DNA from: JBFKAV01 sp041621405
GTDB lineage: Bacteria; Pseudomonadota; Alphaproteobacteria; Rhodobacterales; Rhodobacteraceae
DNA: 7,843 bases
Assembly: GCA_041621405.1 (NCBI GenBank)
Contig: JBFKAV010000156.1
Coordinates: forward strand, 1 to 7,843
Reading direction: 5' to 3'
Positions 5,518 through 7,843 of this stretch are shown here, in pieces (the stretch's first letter is position 1; each line of letters opens with the position of its first letter). A program made the translations under genes and the position numbers. The notes beneath the pieces were generated by a model. It saw only the letters and a program-made list of their open reading frames with translations, did not search any database and was not told the DNA's origin.

Positions 5518-7843
5518 ATGCGTCGAAACGACTCCTTTTCGGCCCCCGCTGCCGCGCTGGTCCGGGACGAGAGCGCCCTGCCGCGGTCTGAGCCAAAATG
5601 GAACGTGCTGCTCCACCCCACCGACAAGACCGGCGTTCCACTTGGAGGCATCGGCACGGGCGGAATCATGCGATCCTCGACAGGGGCCTTCAGTCGCTGG
5701 ACGATCAAGGCAGGCGGGGTCAAGAATTTCACCTTGCCCTCTGCCGGTTTTCTGCTGCGCACGTCGCGTCAAGGCCGATCGCCCGCCGTGCGCGCGCTGC
5801 AGCCCGATCCCGGCACCGGCGAGATGTCATCCTTTGCGTTTGCCGCCGCCGAAGGCTGGCACGGGCTTTTCCCTCACGCCTGGCACCGGCACGCGGCTCT
5901 TGAAGGCGTGCGCGCCGAGTGCCTCTCCTTCTCTCCCATCATCCCGGGCGATCTCGCGACATCTTCGCTTCCCGTCGCAATCTTTCGATGGCGGCTCACG
6001 AACGAAGCCGACTCACCGGCCGAAGCCGCCCTGGCCTTCACCTTCCCCAACCTCAACGGCTGGTTTCGCAGCTTCGGCGAGGCCCGGCCGAGGCGTACCG
6101 CCACCGGTGGCTACAACGCAGCTTTCGAGTCCGACGGGCTGGTGGGGGTGGCGCTGGAACAGGCCCGTGCAGGCGAGCAGATCCCGGAAAGCCAGGGGCA
6201 GTGGGCGATCGCCTGTGCCGATGAACCCGGCCTGGTTCTCAGCCGCTCCACCTGTTTTGACGGCTATGGCGACGGAGCCGAGTTCTGGGGGCCTTTCCGC
6301 GATACCGGACATGCGCCCCCGCTGCAGGAAAGTTGGGTGGTCGAAGGAGGCTTCCGGGAGAACGTGCCGGGCCTTCCGACCGGCGCGGTCGCGGCATCGG
6401 CAAAGCTCGCGCCGCGAGAAAGCCGCACCGTCACGTTCTGCCTTGTCTGGGACCTGCCCAGGATCAGCTTCGGGCAGGGGCGGCGGTGGTGGCGCGGATA
6501 TACCGATCAATGGGGCCGCTCCGGCACTGCCGCGACAGCCATCGCCGCCCATGCTCTCGGACGCGCGATCGAGTGGGAAGCACGGATCGACCACTGGCAC
6601 GCCGCGGTCAGGGCAGAGGCCGGAGACGAACCGCACCGCGCCGGTCTCATCATCAACGAGCTCTACTTCCTGGTCGACGGGATGTCGGTCCTGACCTCGG
6701 CCGAAGGTTCGCCCGACGGGCGGCGACACTTCGGCCTGATCGAGTGCCACGACTACGCGCTCTACAACACGCTCGACCTCTGGATCTATGCGGCCGAGGC
6801 GGTGGGTCGCCACTTCCCGGAGCTGGCCGCCATGGTGGCCGAGGACTACGCCTCGCAGACGCTCGCCACCGATACCCGCCAGCGCCGCCACCGCTGGCAC
6901 CACGGGCTCTTTCCGATCAACGCCACCGGAAGCTGTCCGCACGACGTCGGCGGCCCGGGCGAGGACCCCTTCGTGGTGCCGAACTCCTACACCTACCGCG
7001 ACGGCAACCTCTGGAAGGATCTGAACTGCGACCTCGTGCTCTGCATCCACCGCGATGGCCGCGCCATGGGCCCGGACTGGCGGCGGAACCTCTTCCCCGC
7101 CGTTCGCCAGGCCATCGACCACCTGCAGCAGTTCGACACCGATGGCGATGGCCTGATCGAGAACGACGGCACGCCCGATCAGACGTTCGACAACATCCCG
7201 ATGAAGGGCGTGTCGAGCTATTGCGGCGGGCTCTGGATCGCCGCGCTCCTTGCCGGGGCCGAGCTGGCGGAGGAAGCCGGCGAGGCCAGTCAGGCCAACA
7301 GGTGGCGCGACCAGGCCCGAGCCGGCGGCGAATACTATGTTCGCCTTCTTTTCAACGGCGAGTATTTGCGCGTCGACACGGACGGGCCCTTGTCCTCGGC
7401 CTGCTTCATCGAACAGCTCTTCGGGCCTTTTCTCGCGCGTCGCCTGGGACTCGGCGATATCGTGCCGGCGCCAGTCGCGCGGACGGCGCTCTCCAGCCTC
7501 TATCGCCGCAACTTCACCGAAGCCGGCGGCGGCGAGGGCGCCGTGTCGCTGTCCGCCATACCGGCGACGGCCTACGAGCATCTTCCCCACCAGGCGGACC
7601 GCACATTCCAGACCTCGGAGATCCAGCCCGGCTTCAACTTCAGCTTGGCGGCCCAGCTGGTGGCCTGGGGACTGAGAAACGAGGCCGATACCCTCTACCG
7701 CGCCCTGCAGCACCAGTTGCACATCCGCCGGAACCTCGTGTATCAAACTCCTGCCGCGTATGACCGAGGCGGTCTGTCCTGCCGGGCGATCCTCAACATG
7801 CGTCCGCTGGCTGCCTGGTGGATGCTGCCCCGCGCCGCCGACC
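5518..7843 (+). CDS. GH116 glycoside hydrolase (GBA2-type beta-glucosidase/glucosylceramidase family), 3' end cut by window
   Basis: The frame is open from the ATG at 5518 to the window edge (775 codons and one extra base, no stop). The family hydrolyses beta-glucosides, including glucosylceramide, with retention. The N-terminal beta-sandwich domain (about 40-330) has the family motif LGGIGTGG at 42-49. The (alpha/alpha)6 catalytic domain (about 370 onward) shows ELYFLVDG (381-388) and FGLIECHDY with probable nucleophile E409. It continues with YNTLD (D420), PHDVGGP (H475), a WKDLN segment (499-503) and PDQTFD with probable acid/base D558. After that come YCGGLW (568-573) and a terminal NMRPLAAWWM with R756 and R762. 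The E-to-D spacing of 149 matches family members (about 150). DTDGDGL at 540-546 resembles a Ca-binding loop. No signal peptide is seen, so it is probably cytoplasmic. One usual sugar-binding residue differs: the QTPEAY-type segment reads QTPAAY (743-748). Since the last family motif is present, only a short tail is missing. It is transcribed away from the efflux operon. Natural substrate is unknown. Confidence 0.9.
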   Translation, partial: MRRNDSFSAPAAALVRDESALPRSEPKWNVLLHPTDKTGVPLGGIGTGGIMRSSTGAFSRWTIKAGGVKNFTLPSAGFLLRTSRQGRSPAVRALQPDPGTGEMSSFAFAAAEGWHGLFPHAWHRHAALEGVRAECLSFSPIIPGDLATSSLPVAIFRWRLTNEADSPAEAALAFTFPNLNGWFRSFGEARPRRTATGGYNAAFESDGLVGVALEQARAGEQIPESQGQWAIACADEPGLVLSRSTCFDGYGDGAEFWGPFRDTGHAPPLQESWVVEGGFRENVPGLPTGAVAASAKLAPRESRTVTFCLVWDLPRISFGQGRRWWRGYTDQWGRSGTAATAIAAHALGRAIEWEARIDHWHAAVRAEAGDEPHRAGLIINELYFLVDGMSVLTSAEGSPDGRRHFGLIECHDYALYNTLDLWIYAAEAVGRHFPELAAMVAEDYASQTLATDTRQRRHRWHHGLFPINATGSCPHDVGGPGEDPFVVPNSYTYRDGNLWKDLNCDLVLCIHRDGRAMGPDWRRNLFPAVRQAIDHLQQFDTDGDGLIENDGTPDQTFDNIPMKGVSSYCGGLWIAALLAGAELAEEAGEASQANRWRDQARAGGEYYVRLLFNGEYLRVDTDGPLSSACFIEQLFGPFLARRLGLGDIVPAPVARTALSSLYRRNFTEAGGGEGAVSLSAIPATAYEHLPHQADRTFQTSEIQPGFNFSLAAQLVAWGLRNEADTLYRALQHQLHIRRNLVYQTPAAYDRGGLSCRAILNMRPLAAWWMLPRAAD

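Noticed and set aside
6013..7746. 577-codon minus-strand open frame opposite the GH116 gene
   Set aside because: It lies antisense to a frame carrying all GH116 catalytic motifs and shows no recognisable domain of its own.
6333..7763. 476-codon + strand frame in a different register from GH116
   Set aside because: The translation is Arg/Pro/Ala-rich with no motif; the competing frame 1 has the conserved family motifs throughout.
1..7843. CRISPR arrays, tRNA or rRNA genes, toxin-antitoxin or phage-defence modules
   Set aside because: No regularly spaced repeats, no tRNA-like cloverleaf or rRNA sequence and no recognised defence motif were seen on either strand.

Overview
The window is GC-rich (roughly 64% by eye) and looks like chromosomal DNA from an alphaproteobacterium, perhaps Rhodobacterales. 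That placement is an inference from base composition, protein style and the insertion-sequence remnant, not a proof. Layout from left to right: (1) positions 1-205 hold the right-hand end of an IS3-family insertion sequence, containing the last 34 codons of its transposase on the + strand and a probable terminal inverted repeat ending in CA. (2) Positions 206-402 are the 5' part of an unrecognised minus-strand gene that the insertion appears to have cut. (3) Positions 462-5065 hold a tight minus-strand operon read right to left: a periplasmic adaptor lipoprotein, an inner-membrane RND efflux pump, and a small potassium-channel-like pore protein. (4) Positions 5066-5517 are a 452-bp divergent intergenic region with several inverted repeats and no convincing gene. 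(5) From 5518 to the right edge, the + strand carries a nearly complete glycoside hydrolase of family GH116 (the GBA2-type glucosylceramidase/beta-glucosidase family), cut only by the window end.

The adaptor and pump genes overlap by 14 bp and the channel starts 13 bp after the pump stop codon, so the three are almost certainly co-transcribed and translationally coupled. Adaptor and pump would form two parts of a tripartite drug or solute exporter. The outer-membrane channel is not in the window and is presumably encoded elsewhere. A K+-channel-like protein as third cistron is unusual and might adjust membrane potential or ion balance during export.

No wholly new system is evident. The points most worth a second look are: the RND-channel cistron pairing; an RND pump that keeps only the first of the AcrB proton-relay residues; a GH116 enzyme with its catalytic pair and most subsite residues intact but Ala in place of the Glu in the usual QTPEAY segment; and inverted repeats in the divergent promoter region. 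Both strands also carry long spurious open frames typical of GC-rich DNA, and these were discarded.
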